A stretch of DNA of 64,000 bases from Bradyrhizobium diazoefficiens (GTDB lineage Bacteria; Pseudomonadota; Alphaproteobacteria; Rhizobiales; Xanthobacteraceae). Both the position numbers and the translations under genes were made by a program. Below are positions 23,790 through 32,875 of the stretch, in pieces. The stretch is from assembly GCF_018131185.1 (NCBI RefSeq), contig NZ_JAFCJE010000005.1, positions 372,001 to 436,000 of the forward strand, given 5' to 3'. Numbering within the stretch: position 1 is the stretch's first letter; each line of letters opens with the position of its first letter. Under the pieces are notes generated by a model. That model made no database searches. It was not told where the DNA came from and saw only the letters and a list, made by a program, of their open reading frames with translations.

Positions 23790-24953
23790 TCAGCGCGCTG
23801 TCGCGAGCTGCGCGCGAACCGAAGCGAGGAAGTGTTCGTAGGCGTGGTCCACGATCTCGTTGAGCGATCGCGTGCGCGCGAACATCGCCTTGGCCTCGGC
23901 GAGAAACTCGTCACGAGTCGGAATCTTCGGCAGATGCAGATGCGTCAGCGCATCGACACCTTCATGTGCGCGGTTGAGGATGTCGTGCAGCGAGGGCAGC
24001 TGCAATTGGGCGAGTTCGGCACGGCGCCGCGCCGACGAGATCGCGTGCGCCAACGTCTGCGCATCGAACCGTCCGGCAAGCTCGCGGGCCGCCCGATTGA
24101 TCACCCGCGCGCCGAGCGGCTGCTCATTGCGCAGGACCTGCTCGGGCGGCGCCTTCATGTTCCAGACGACGCCCATCCATGACAGGATCGTCAAGACGTA
24201 ATAGGTGACGTCGATCTCCCACCAGCGAAAGCCCTGGCGCACGCTGCTCTGGTAAGCGTGATGATTGTTGTGCCAGCCTTCACCGAGAGTGAGCAACGCC
24301 AGCAGCCAGTTGTTGCGGGAATCGTCGCCCGTCACGTAGCGCTTGCGACCATGCACATGGGCGAGCGAATTGATGCAGAAGGTGGCGTGATAGAGCAGCA
24401 CCGTGCTCCACAGGAAGCCGACGACAAGACCCGACCATCCCGCAATCAGGAAACAGAGCGCCGCAAGCACGGTGGCCGGCAGAAGCTCGAGCCGATGCAG
24501 CCACATCAGCTCCGGATAGGCCGCGAGATCGCCCACTTTCACGAGATCGGTCGTGTCGTGCTCGCGGTAAAAGATCCAGCCGACATGGCTGTACAGGAAG
24601 CCGCGCTGACGCGGCGAATGCACATCCAGTTCGGTGTCGGAATGCAGATGGTGATGCCGGTGCTTGGCGGCCCACCACAACACGCTCTTCTGCGCAGTGC
24701 TTTGCGCCAGGCAGGCCAAAATGAACTGAAACACCCGGCTGGTCGCAAACGCGCGATGCGAGAAGTAGCGGTGGTAGCCGGCGCCGATTGCAAACATCCG
24801 CAGGCAATAGAGTGAGACGCAGATCGCGACGGCCTGCCACGTAATGCCTGTCCAGATCGCCGCGACACAGCCGAGATGGACCAACACGAACGGCACGGCG
24901 GAGGGATACATGATGTCGTCGTGGTGGTCGTCGGCGGGCGCGTTAGGCGACAT
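23790..24953 (-). CDS. Membrane fatty-acid (acyl-CoA delta-9 type) desaturase
   Basis: A 387-residue membrane desaturase. The three histidine boxes that bind the di-iron centre are present in order: HRYFSH near residue 61, HRHHH near residue 98 and HNNHH near residue 230. Hydrophobic segments lie before the first box and between the second and third (about 150-195). Family members insert a double bond into saturated acyl chains and alter membrane fluidity. The C-terminal 90 residues are a helical extension beyond the catalytic core. The start at 24953 is chosen because the upstream frame to 25091 is low-complexity. It is divergent from cysE-like. Confidence 0.92.
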   Translation of the reverse strand: MSPNAPADDHHDDIMYPSAVPFVLVHLGCVAAIWTGITWQAVAICVSLYCLRMFAIGAGYHRYFSHRAFATSRVFQFILACLAQSTAQKSVLWWAAKHRHHHLHSDTELDVHSPRQRGFLYSHVGWIFYREHDTTDLVKVGDLAAYPELMWLHRLELLPATVLAALCFLIAGWSGLVVGFLWSTVLLYHATFCINSLAHVHGRKRYVTGDDSRNNWLLALLTLGEGWHNNHHAYQSSVRQGFRWWEIDVTYYVLTILSWMGVVWNMKAPPEQVLRNEQPLGARVINRAARELAGRFDAQTLAHAISSARRRAELAQLQLPSLHDILNRAHEGVDALTHLHLPKIPTRDEFLAEAKAMFARTRSLNEIVDHAYEHFLASVRAQLATAR

Positions 24954-25277
24954 GTCTTGGCGTGACCTCAGGTAAAGGGGATCCGGGATTCGCGTCGGCA
25001 GCTCCGAGGGCTGCCGGGTACGAAAAACCCGCGGATGGCGGACCACCGCGGGGGGCGAACGAGCTGCTTTGCCCGGGATTTCCTCGGCCAAAGCAGCATC
25101 GGCCGAGAACTCGACTGACTATATGGTCGCGGATGCCCGGCACGCAAGCTCGTAGCCTCCCGGTGAACCGCGGCATGGTGCTCGGGTAGCGCCGTGCCGC
25201 CCGCGCGGCGTGGTGCGCGGGGTGCCCACGGGCTATATCTGAGACGTGAAAGCGGCCCAAAAACACCGGAGGCGGCG
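24954..25277. other. Divergent intergenic region with a hairpin
   Basis: About 320 bases lie between the desaturase and the serine acetyltransferase, which read away from each other. It holds a perfect 9-base inverted repeat, GCTGCTTTG at 25063-25071 and CAAAGCAGC at 25089-25097, with a 17-base spacer. The role is unknown; a leader hairpin or regulator site for the desaturase is possible. No gene or tRNA was recognised. Confidence 0.4.
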
Positions 25278-26045
25278 ATGACGGCAGCTGTGACCGCGAC
25301 GAGCGATGGCCTCTGGCAGCAGATTCGCGACGAGGCGCGGCGTGCGGTCGCATCCGATCCTGTCTTCGGCAGGTCGATCGCTGAAGCGGTTCTCGCCCAT
25401 GACGGCTTTGCGGCGGTTTTGGCCGATCTCATCGGGCGCAGGCTTGGCGGCAGCGTTGCCGAGCAAACGCGCTTCATGGCCTTTTCGCGCGAGGCATTTC
25501 GTCACTCGCCGGATTTGATCGAAGCGTCCGGCCGCGATTTGCAGGCCATCGTGCGCAGCGATCCGGCCATCGCCGGCCTGTTGGCGCCGCTGCTGCATTT
25601 CAAGGGCTACGTCGCGCTGCAAGCCTGGCGCGTCTCGAACTGGCTCTGGCATCATGATCATCGCGATGCGGCGCTGCTGTTTCAGAACGAGGCGTCGAAC
25701 GTGTTGCAGGTCAGCATTCATCCCTCGGCCAGCATCGGCTCGTCCGTCTATCTCGATCACGCCACGGGCATCGTGATCGGCGCCAATGCCGTGATCGGCG
25801 ACGAGACCATCATTCTTCAGAATGTCAGCATCGGCCGCGGCAGTGAGCTGCCGACGCGCTCGCCGCGCATCGGCCGCGGCGTCTTCATTGGCGCCGGCGC
25901 GACCATTTTGGGCGATATCAGGATCGGCGATTTTGCCCGGATCGGCGCCGACACGGTCGTGACCGCCGACGTTCCCGGCGGCTGCACCGTCGTGGGAAAT
26001 CCTGCACGATTGATCAACTGCCCCGAGCCCGCCTCGGTGGCTTGA
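25278..26045 (+). CDS. cysE: Serine O-acetyltransferase
   Basis: A 255-residue CysE-type enzyme that makes O-acetylserine from serine and acetyl-CoA, the first committed step to cysteine. The N-terminal helical domain (about 1-135) is followed by the left-handed beta-helix of hexapeptide repeats, starting IHPSASIGSSVYLDHATGIVIGANAVIGD, with the His in LDHATG positioned as the catalytic base. The C-terminal end is NPARLINCPEPASVA, shorter than the feedback-inhibited tail of some CysE proteins. A CGGAGG site precedes the ATG at 25278. It is monocistronic. Confidence 0.9.
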   Translation: MTAAVTATSDGLWQQIRDEARRAVASDPVFGRSIAEAVLAHDGFAAVLADLIGRRLGGSVAEQTRFMAFSREAFRHSPDLIEASGRDLQAIVRSDPAIAGLLAPLLHFKGYVALQAWRVSNWLWHHDHRDAALLFQNEASNVLQVSIHPSASIGSSVYLDHATGIVIGANAVIGDETIILQNVSIGRGSELPTRSPRIGRGVFIGAGATILGDIRIGDFARIGADTVVTADVPGGCTVVGNPARLINCPEPASVA

Positions 26046-26602
26046 GGCGCCATCGCGTCATCAGATGCGGCGCCAACGGGATGAATCATGGAGCGGGTGA
26101 TCGCCGTATGGCGGCGGTCGTCTTGGGGTTGATGGTCCTGGCAGGACCTCGCGGGAAGTGATTTCCGGGACAATTTGCCGGGGGGCCTCGGTCCGCCCTG
26201 CGCGTGGAACCTTCGTTCCCCGGACGCAGTGCAAGGCGAAGGAGCGTGCGGCGCGCCCGGGACACCAGCTCGGTCCTCAACCGCCTGCGCCGGCTGCCTT
26301 TCCCGCAACCAAATTCATCCCTGGTAACCTCGCATTAACCAACGGCGGGCTCTGGTAAGGGCGGACAGTCGCGCCCAAAGCGTAAAGCCAGGCCCGTCAA
26401 GGCCCGGGGCCAAAGGCCCATAGTTTTGACATCTTGGCAGGGAATGCAGACGGCCGGCTTTGGACGAGCCCCTGCACCCCAGAAAGACAAGGCTTTGAGC
26501 GGGCTTGCCGGCCGCGCCCGGTTCTAGCGCGGCTATTGGGGAACCGGCAGCCATTTGCTGGCCGGCACATCGGGTAACGATCGCCTTGAGAGGATACCGC
26601 TT
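26046..26602. other. Long intergenic region upstream of tolQ
   Basis: About 560 bases. A GC-rich piece at roughly 26210-26270 (TTCGTTCCCCGGACGCAG... with CGCCCGGGACACC) looks like a diverged copy of the palindromic repeat seen at 10729. A TTGACA -35-like box lies at 26428-26433 but no good -10 box is at the right distance. The tolQ promoter should lie in the last 200 bases. No gene is credible; a frame of about 26 codons near 26083 is too short to support. Confidence 0.4.
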
Positions 26603-27319
26603 ATGAATCCGGCCGAATTGGCTCAGTCAGCCCTTCCGGTTGCTGCCTCCGCCGACGTGTCGCTGATTGCGCTGTTCTGGCAGGCTCACTGGATCGTGAA
26701 AGCGGTGATGCTGGGGCTTCTGGCTTGCTCCGTCTGGGTCTGGGCGATCGCCATCGACAAGATATTCCTGTTCGCCCGCACCCGCCGCTCGATGGACCGT
26801 TTCGAGCAGGCATTCTGGTCCGGTGAATCGATCGAGGAGCTCTATCGCACGCTTTCAGCCAAGCCGACGCACTCCATGGCGGCCTGTTTCGTCGCCGCGA
26901 TGCGCGAGTGGAAGCGGTCATTCGAGAGCCAAGCCCGCTCGGTCGCGGGTCTCCAGATGCGCATCGACAAGGTCATGAACGTCTCGATCGCGCGCGAGGT
27001 CGAGCGGCTGGAGCGCCGCCTGCTGGTGCTCGCCACCGTCGGCTCTGCGGGGCCCTTCGTCGGCCTGTTCGGCACGGTTTGGGGCATCATGTCGAGCTTC
27101 CAGTCGATCGCGGCGTCGAAAAATACCTCTCTGGCGGTGGTGGCGCCTGGTATCGCGGAGGCCCTGTTTGCGACTGCCGTCGGCCTTATCGCCGCCATTC
27201 CTGCCACTATTTTCTACAATAAGTTCACCTCCGAGGTGAACCGGCAGGCCCAGCGGCTCGAAGGCTTCGCCGATGAATTTTCAGCCATCCTGTCGCGTCA
27301 GATCGACGAGCGGGGCTGA
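26603..27319 (+). CDS. tolQ: Tol-Pal system proton channel subunit TolQ
   Basis: A 238-residue MotA/TolQ/ExbB protein of the inner membrane. The first helix is at about residues 25-50 (AVMLGLLACSVWVWAIAIDKI). The family core contains ATVGSAGPFVGLFGTVWGIMSSF near residue 145 and a third helix near 190-215 (ALFATAVGLIAAIPATIFYNKF). TolQ and TolR form a proton-driven motor that energises TolA during outer-membrane constriction at division. The ATG at 26603 begins MNPAELAQ; an upstream start at 26555 would add unconserved residues. It leads the tolQ-tolR-tolA-tolB run. Confidence 0.96.
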   Translation: MNPAELAQSALPVAASADVSLIALFWQAHWIVKAVMLGLLACSVWVWAIAIDKIFLFARTRRSMDRFEQAFWSGESIEELYRTLSAKPTHSMAACFVAAMREWKRSFESQARSVAGLQMRIDKVMNVSIAREVERLERRLLVLATVGSAGPFVGLFGTVWGIMSSFQSIAASKNTSLAVVAPGIAEALFATAVGLIAAIPATIFYNKFTSEVNRQAQRLEGFADEFSAILSRQIDERG

Positions 27320-27362
27320 CGGCCGGCATGTATAGTGTGAAGGGCAATTTGGGCACTCGATC

Positions 27363-27812
27363 ATGGCGATGAACGTTGCGAGTTCGTCCGGAGGCGGCGG
27401 GCGCCGAGGCCGGCGCAAGCCCGTCGTTGCCGAGATCAACGTCACGCCGATGGTCGACGTAATGCTGGTGCTGCTCATCATCTTCATGGTGTCGGCGCCG
27501 ATGCTGACGGTCGGCGTGCCGCTCGACCTGCCGCAGACTCAGGCCAAGAGCCTCGAAAACAACGACCAGAAGCCGATCCAGATGTCGGTCGACATCAAGG
27601 GCAAGGTCTTCATCAACGATTCCGAGATCGCGATCAACGAGCTGGTACCCAAGCTGAAGGCGATCACGGATGCGCGTGGCGGGCTCGAGGAGCGCATCTA
27701 TCTGCGCGCCGACAAGAAGGCTGATTACGGCACGGTGGCCAGGGTGATGGGCCTGCTGTCCGGCGCCGGATTCAAGAAGCTCGCCCTCGTCACGGAAGCG
27801 GATCAGGGGTAA
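27363..27812 (+). CDS. tolR: Tol-Pal system protein TolR
   Basis: A 149-residue ExbD/TolR protein. After a basic N-terminus (GGGRRGRRKPVVAEINVTPMVDVMLVLLIIFMVSAP) there is one membrane helix containing the conserved motor Asp in MVDVML, then a periplasmic domain with DKKADYGTVARVMGLLSGAG. It forms the stator with TolQ. It lies 43 bases after tolQ and four bases before the GTG of tolA. Confidence 0.96.
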   Translation: MAMNVASSSGGGGRRGRRKPVVAEINVTPMVDVMLVLLIIFMVSAPMLTVGVPLDLPQTQAKSLENNDQKPIQMSVDIKGKVFINDSEIAINELVPKLKAITDARGGLEERIYLRADKKADYGTVARVMGLLSGAGFKKLALVTEADQG

Positions 27813-27815
27813 GCG

Positions 27816-28775
27816 GTGAAGGTGAACGTCGACAAGACACTCGTTGCGTCGATCGCCCTCCACGTCCTCGTGCTGGGATGGGGGCTCGTCACCTTCAGCA
27901 GCAAGGCCTACCTCGCACCGGAAGAGTCGCTTCCCATCGACATCATCTCCACCGATCAGCTCGCCAAGATGATGGCGGGGCAGAAGACCGGCAAGAAGGA
28001 AGAGCCGAAGCCGAAGGTCGAGAAGATCGCGGAGCCCAAGCCCGAGGAAGACGCCGTCGGCAAGGTCACCGAGAAGAAAGAGCTGATCAAGACCAACTCG
28101 CAGCCGGAGCCGCCGCCGAAACCCGTCGAGAAGCCGGTCGAGAAGAAGCCCGAGCCGCCGAAGCCCGTTGCCGAGGCCAAGCCGAAGGAAGAGCCGAAGC
28201 CGCAGGAAAAGAAGCCTGATCCGGCCAAGGAAGATCCGATCGCCGAGCTCCAGAAGAAGCTGGACACCAAGAAGCCGCCGCCGAAGCCGGTGGAGCAAAA
28301 GGTTGCGGCGGTGCAGCCGCAGCAGCAGCCCAAGCCCAAGGAGCGCAGCTTCGATCCCGCGCAGATCCAGCGCGACCTCGACAAGCGCGCTGCGACCCGG
28401 CACGAGCTCACCGGAACGGCGCTGAATGCGTCAGCGTCGCTGGGAGCCGCGACGGGAACAGCCGCGAACAACGTCGCGACCTGGCGCGGTGCATTCCAGG
28501 GCGCGGTCAAGCGCTGCTTCACGCCGACCTACAATGGCCAGGATGCCGATCAGTACGAGGCCGACATCGACATTCCCATGAAGATCGATGGATCGCTCGC
28601 CTCCGAGCCGATCGTCGTCGCAGTGCGGGGACCGTCGCGGTCGATCGCGCAGGCGGTGGCGGAGAGCGCCAAGCGCGCCATCGTGCAGTGTCAGGTCTAT
28701 TCGTTCATGCCGAAGCAGCAGTACGAGAGCTGGAAGCTCATTCCCATGACTTTCGGCCTGAAAGATATGTTGTGA
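27816..28775 (+). CDS. tolA: Tol-Pal system envelope-spanning protein TolA
   Basis: A 319-residue TolA-like protein with a TonB-like layout. One N-terminal membrane helix is at about residues 9-30 (LVASIALHVLVLGWGLVTF). A long Pro/Lys/Glu-rich spacer occupies about 60-190, and a C-terminal domain of about 90 residues includes WRGAFQGAVKRCFTPTYNG. TolA reaches across the periplasm to Pal and TolB, driven by TolQR. It starts with GTG three bases after the tolR stop, so it is cotranslated. The start is well supported by the hydrophobic helix that follows. Confidence 0.93.
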   Translation: MKVNVDKTLVASIALHVLVLGWGLVTFSSKAYLAPEESLPIDIISTDQLAKMMAGQKTGKKEEPKPKVEKIAEPKPEEDAVGKVTEKKELIKTNSQPEPPPKPVEKPVEKKPEPPKPVAEAKPKEEPKPQEKKPDPAKEDPIAELQKKLDTKKPPPKPVEQKVAAVQPQQQPKPKERSFDPAQIQRDLDKRAATRHELTGTALNASASLGAATGTAANNVATWRGAFQGAVKRCFTPTYNGQDADQYEADIDIPMKIDGSLASEPIVVAVRGPSRSIAQAVAESAKRAIVQCQVYSFMPKQQYESWKLIPMTFGLKDML

Positions 28776-28798
28776 CATCCGAACAAAAGAATTTTGCA

Positions 28799-30166
28799 AT
28801 GAATGACGTCCGATCGATGAACCGCCGCCGCTTCATGACCCTGACCGGATCGACGCTTGCCATGCTCGGGGGCGGCAGTGCCTTTGCTCAGGGCCAGGAC
28901 GGCCGCATCCGCATCGACCCCAATGCATTCCAGCCGATCCCGATCGCGATCACCAACTTCCTGCCGGGTTCTCCGTCCGACGGCGACGTCGGCAACGGCG
29001 TCACGCAGGTCATCACCAACAACCTGAAGCGCTCGGGCCTGTTCGCGCCGATCGACCAGGCGGCCTTCATCGAGCGCATCAGCAACATGGACGTCGCGCC
29101 GCAATTCCAGAACTGGAAGACGCTCAACGCGCAGGCCCTCGTCACCGGCCGCATGACGCGGCAGCCGGACGGCCGCCTCAAGGCCGAGTTCCGCCTGTGG
29201 GACGTGATCAGTGGCCAGCAGCTCGCGGGACAGCAATATTTCACGTCGCCGGAATATTGGCGCCGCATCGCCCACATCATCTCCGACCAGATCTATGAGC
29301 GGATGACCGGCGAGAAGGGGTATTTCGACAGCCGCGTCGTGTTCGTCGACGAGAGCGGGCCGAAGGAGCGCCGCGTCAAACGGCTCGCGATGATGGACCA
29401 GGACGGCGCCAATGTGCGCTACCTGACTCGCGGCGCGGATCTCGTGTTGACGCCGCGCTTCTCGCCGAACTCGCAAGAGATCACCTACATGGAGTTCGGC
29501 CAGGGCGATCCGAAGGTCTATCTCTACAACATCGAGACGGGCCAGCGCGAGATCGTCGGCAACTTCCCCGGCATGACCTTCGCGCCGCGCTTCTCGCCGG
29601 ACGGCCAGCGCGTCATCATGAGCCTGCAGCAGGGCGGCAATTCCAACCTGTTCGTGATGGATCTGCGCTCGCGCGCGACCACGCGTCTCACCGACACGCC
29701 GGCGATCGACACGTCTCCGTCTTACTCGCCGGACGGTGCCCGCATCTGCTTCGAATCCGATCGCGGCGGCCGGTCGCAGATCTACGTGATGGCCGCGGGC
29801 GGCGGGCAGGCGCAGCGGATCTCCTTCTCCAAGGACGACACCAACGCCAGCTATTCGACCCCGGTGTGGTCGCCGAAGGGCGATTACATCGCCTTCACCA
29901 GGCAGGGAGGCGGACAGTTCGCGATCGGTGTCATGAAGCCCGACGGCAGCGGCGAGCGGCTGCTCACCTCCGGCTTCCACAATGAAGGCCCGACCTTCTC
30001 GCCGAACGGCCGCGTGCTGATGTTCTTCCGTGATCCCGGCGGCAGCGGCGGGCCCTCGCTGTACAGCGTCGACATCTCGGGACGCAACGAGCTGAAGGTG
30101 CCGACGCCGGGCTTCGCCTCCGACCCGGCATGGTCGCCGCTGCTGTCCTCGACCGCGGGCCAGTAG
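28799..30166 (+). CDS. tolB: Tol-Pal system periplasmic beta-propeller TolB
   Basis: A 455-residue TolB. The N-terminus RRRFMTLTGSTLAMLGGGSAFAQ is an RR-type signal peptide, possibly Tat. A TolB_N domain follows (IPIAITNF..., about 50-160), then a six-bladed propeller built from repeated (F/Y)SPDG or SPNG turns near residues 220, 265, 310, 355 and 400. TolB binds Pal and is released to TolA. The ATG at 28799 is preferred; a second ATG at 28817 also fits the signal peptide. It lies 23 bases after tolA. Confidence 0.95.
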   Translation: MNDVRSMNRRRFMTLTGSTLAMLGGGSAFAQGQDGRIRIDPNAFQPIPIAITNFLPGSPSDGDVGNGVTQVITNNLKRSGLFAPIDQAAFIERISNMDVAPQFQNWKTLNAQALVTGRMTRQPDGRLKAEFRLWDVISGQQLAGQQYFTSPEYWRRIAHIISDQIYERMTGEKGYFDSRVVFVDESGPKERRVKRLAMMDQDGANVRYLTRGADLVLTPRFSPNSQEITYMEFGQGDPKVYLYNIETGQREIVGNFPGMTFAPRFSPDGQRVIMSLQQGGNSNLFVMDLRSRATTRLTDTPAIDTSPSYSPDGARICFESDRGGRSQIYVMAAGGGQAQRISFSKDDTNASYSTPVWSPKGDYIAFTRQGGGQFAIGVMKPDGSGERLLTSGFHNEGPTFSPNGRVLMFFRDPGGSGGPSLYSVDISGRNELKVPTPGFASDPAWSPLLSSTAGQ

Positions 30167-30406
30167 GTCCCTCGGCGCAGCGCGCGATGTGTCGAAGAGA
30201 AACGCGCAAACTTTTTCGGGATCGGGGAGGAAAGCAAGCTTTCCTTCACCTTGAGCTCGGCAAGCCTTGCCTAGTTGCTTGAAATATCAGCAGAAATGGG
30301 TTCGTCGTTGCCGAAAAACAACTCGACTTTAACGATGTTCCCTCAGAAAGACTTCATCTGGTTTGAGTAAAACTACGCGTCACACAGGACGCGCGTACAA
30401 ACACAA

Positions 30407-32731
30407 ATGCAATTCGCAAGCCAGAGCGGAGAACCTGAGCCGGCGTCGCCGAGAATTTCGGCGGCGCTGATCGATTCGCTGTTCGAAACGCCTGCTCCCT
30501 TGCTGACGGGTCTCGTCTTCGGTGTCGTTGCGGCGGCCGCGACCGCGCTGAAGACGGGAGAACCCTTGATCTGGGCGTGTGTTGCGCTGCTGATCCTCGC
30601 CGGCGCTATTCGGGCGTTCGACTTGCGGCGCTACCAGATGCGCAAATCGACGCTAACCCCCGACGAAGCTGCGCGATGGAAGAACCGGCATCAGATCGGA
30701 GCGATGATCCAGGCCGCCGCGGTCGGCATCTGGAGCACCACCACGCTCCTGGTGAGTGATGATGCCGTCGCCCATATGATCTCTCTCTCCACAACCACGG
30801 GGTTCGTGGCGGGGGGCGCAGGCAGGGCTTATGGACGGCAATGGATATACCAGCTGCAGGCTTCGCTCTGTTTCGGTTCGACGGTGATCGCGCTGGCGTG
30901 GCGTGGCACGCCCTATTACCTCGTCATGTCAGTCCTGTGCGCCGCGTTTCTGGTGGCCGTCATACAAATCTCGGCCAATTTGCATAGGATATTCATGCGG
31001 GCGCTCGTCGCGCGTGAACGCGAGGCGGCCCTGGCCGGCCAGTTTGACAGCGCGTTGAACAACATGCCCCATGGTCTGTGCATGTTCCGTGTCGACAGAC
31101 AGCTTGCTGTGATGAATCATCGTTTCAGCGAACAGATGAATCTGCCCGACGATCTCGTGCAGAGTGGCCCCAATGCCTCCGAAATCATCGCGGCATGCGT
31201 CAACGGCGGTTCTATCTCGACCGAGAGCGGCAATTTGATCCTCCGGGAAATCGAGGACGGGCGGGTCCGCGAACTCCTGACCATAGATTCGGCGCGTGGG
31301 CGCACGTTGTCCTGGACCTTCCAACCAATGTCAGACGGCGGCATGGTGATGCTGCTCGAGGACATCACCGAGCGCAAGAATGCCGAGGCAAGGATAAGCC
31401 ATCTTGCCCGCTACGACGAACTGACGGCGCTGCCGAACAGGGTCAATTTTCGCGACGAGATCGAGCGCCTGCTCGCAAACGCGCAGCATGCCGAGCGCCT
31501 CTCCGCGCTCCTGTTTGTCGACCTCGACCAGTTCAAGCAGGTCAACGACACGCTTGGCCACCCGTGTGGCGACCAGCTGTTGTGCGCGGTTGCCAACCGC
31601 CTCCGCGAGATGCTGCGGCCCGAAGATTTCGTCGCGCGCTTTGGCGGCGACGAGTTCGTCGTGTTTCAGCAGAACATCGCCTCGGCTGAGGATGCCGCCA
31701 GCCTCGCCCGCCGGATCGTCGAGCGCCTCAGCGAGCGCTATCGCATCGACAATCACCTCGTCGAGATCGGCGCCAGCGTCGGTATTGCGCTGACCGCGCC
31801 AGACCGCGGCGTGAGCGCCGACACGCTCCTGAAGAACGCCGACATGGCGCTGTACCGCGCCAAGGCCGACGGCCGCGGCACCTTCTGCTTCTTTCGGGAG
31901 GAAATGGCGGCGACCGTCGAGGCGCGCCGGATCCTGGAGCTCGATCTGCGCAAGGCGCTCGCCAACGAGGAGTTCGAGCTGTTCTTTCAGCCGCTGGTCA
32001 ACCTCAAATCGGGCAAGATCACAACCTGCGAGGCGCTGCTGCGCTGGAACCACCCCGTGCGCGGTACGGTCTCGCCGGTCGACATTATCCCGGTTGCCGA
32101 GGACATGGGCTTGATCGTCGATCTCGGCCGCTGGATCCTGCGGCGGGCCTGCATGGAGTGCATGAAGTGGCCGGAGGGCGTCAGCGTCGCCGTCAACTTC
32201 TCGCCGCAGCAATTCCACCAGCGCGACGTGCTCAGCGAAATCCGCTATGCGCTCGAAGTGTCCGGGCTTCCGGCCCATCGCCTCGAGATCGAGATCACCG
32301 AGTCCTCGCTGCTGCGCAACACGCAGCTCACGCACGACGTCCTGTCGCAGCTTCACGCCCTCGGCATACGCATTTCGCTGGATGACTTCGGCACCGGCTA
32401 TTCGAGCCTGAGCTATCTGCACAATTTCCCGATGCAGAAGGTGAAGATCGACCGCTCGTTCCTCGAAGGCATCGACACCGATCGGCCGCTGACGCTGCTA
32501 CGCGGGGTGGCGCGGCTAGCCGTCGATCTCGGCATGTCGGTCGTAGTCGAGGGCATCGAGACCAACGAGCAGCTCGAACTGATCAGCGCAGATGGCACCA
32601 TCACTGAAGGGCAGGGCTATCTTTTCAGCCGGCCGGTGCCCGCTGTTCGGGTTCGGCAATTGCTGGATGCCTCGCACGGCCGCCGTTCGGCCGACGACCA
32701 ACTGACCATCGCTTCACGATCGATCGCCTGA
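30407..32731 (+). CDS. Membrane GGDEF-EAL (diguanylate cyclase/phosphodiesterase) protein
   Basis: A 774-residue protein. The N-terminal 200 residues hold about five membrane helices, a PAS-like domain covers about 210-320, then GGDEF (about 335-495) and EAL (about 510-760) domains. The cyclase signature FGGDEFVV is intact at about 412, with an RxxD inhibitory site (RPED) five residues upstream. The EAL side keeps EALLRW, DDFGTGYSSL, EITES and EGIE. Both c-di-GMP synthesis and breakdown therefore look possible. It sits between tolB and a FeeM-like gene, inside the region that separates tolB from pal, with 240 bases to tolB. Confidence 0.93.
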   Translation: MQFASQSGEPEPASPRISAALIDSLFETPAPLLTGLVFGVVAAAATALKTGEPLIWACVALLILAGAIRAFDLRRYQMRKSTLTPDEAARWKNRHQIGAMIQAAAVGIWSTTTLLVSDDAVAHMISLSTTTGFVAGGAGRAYGRQWIYQLQASLCFGSTVIALAWRGTPYYLVMSVLCAAFLVAVIQISANLHRIFMRALVAREREAALAGQFDSALNNMPHGLCMFRVDRQLAVMNHRFSEQMNLPDDLVQSGPNASEIIAACVNGGSISTESGNLILREIEDGRVRELLTIDSARGRTLSWTFQPMSDGGMVMLLEDITERKNAEARISHLARYDELTALPNRVNFRDEIERLLANAQHAERLSALLFVDLDQFKQVNDTLGHPCGDQLLCAVANRLREMLRPEDFVARFGGDEFVVFQQNIASAEDAASLARRIVERLSERYRIDNHLVEIGASVGIALTAPDRGVSADTLLKNADMALYRAKADGRGTFCFFREEMAATVEARRILELDLRKALANEEFELFFQPLVNLKSGKITTCEALLRWNHPVRGTVSPVDIIPVAEDMGLIVDLGRWILRRACMECMKWPEGVSVAVNFSPQQFHQRDVLSEIRYALEVSGLPAHRLEIEITESSLLRNTQLTHDVLSQLHALGIRISLDDFGTGYSSLSYLHNFPMQKVKIDRSFLEGIDTDRPLTLLRGVARLAVDLGMSVVVEGIETNEQLELISADGTITEGQGYLFSRPVPAVRVRQLLDASHGRRSADDQLTIASRSIA

Positions 32732-32875
32732 CATCTCCGTAGAATTGCGGGAAGACTCTGACATCTTGCAACCGGTACGATTAACCCTAACGGGGCGCGT
32801 CAATTGCGCCGGCGTTAAGAAGCTGTTAATCCTTTCATACCCGCAAGGGTTGTTTTGCCAGTTGAGGAATGTTGG

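Noticed and set aside
23456..23863. Plus-strand frame of 135 codons after the DUF2852 terminator
   Set aside because: It begins inside the terminator, overlaps the desaturase end and only a short piece looks protein-like, so it is not annotated as a gene.
24954..25091. Longer start for the desaturase at 25091
   Set aside because: The added 46 residues are low-complexity and unconserved-looking. The ATG at 24953 gives a normal desaturase N-terminus.
30228..30245. Terminator after tolB
   Set aside because: AGGAAAGC and GCTTTCCT form a perfect short stem, but the two-base loop and lack of a T-run make an intrinsic terminator unlikely.
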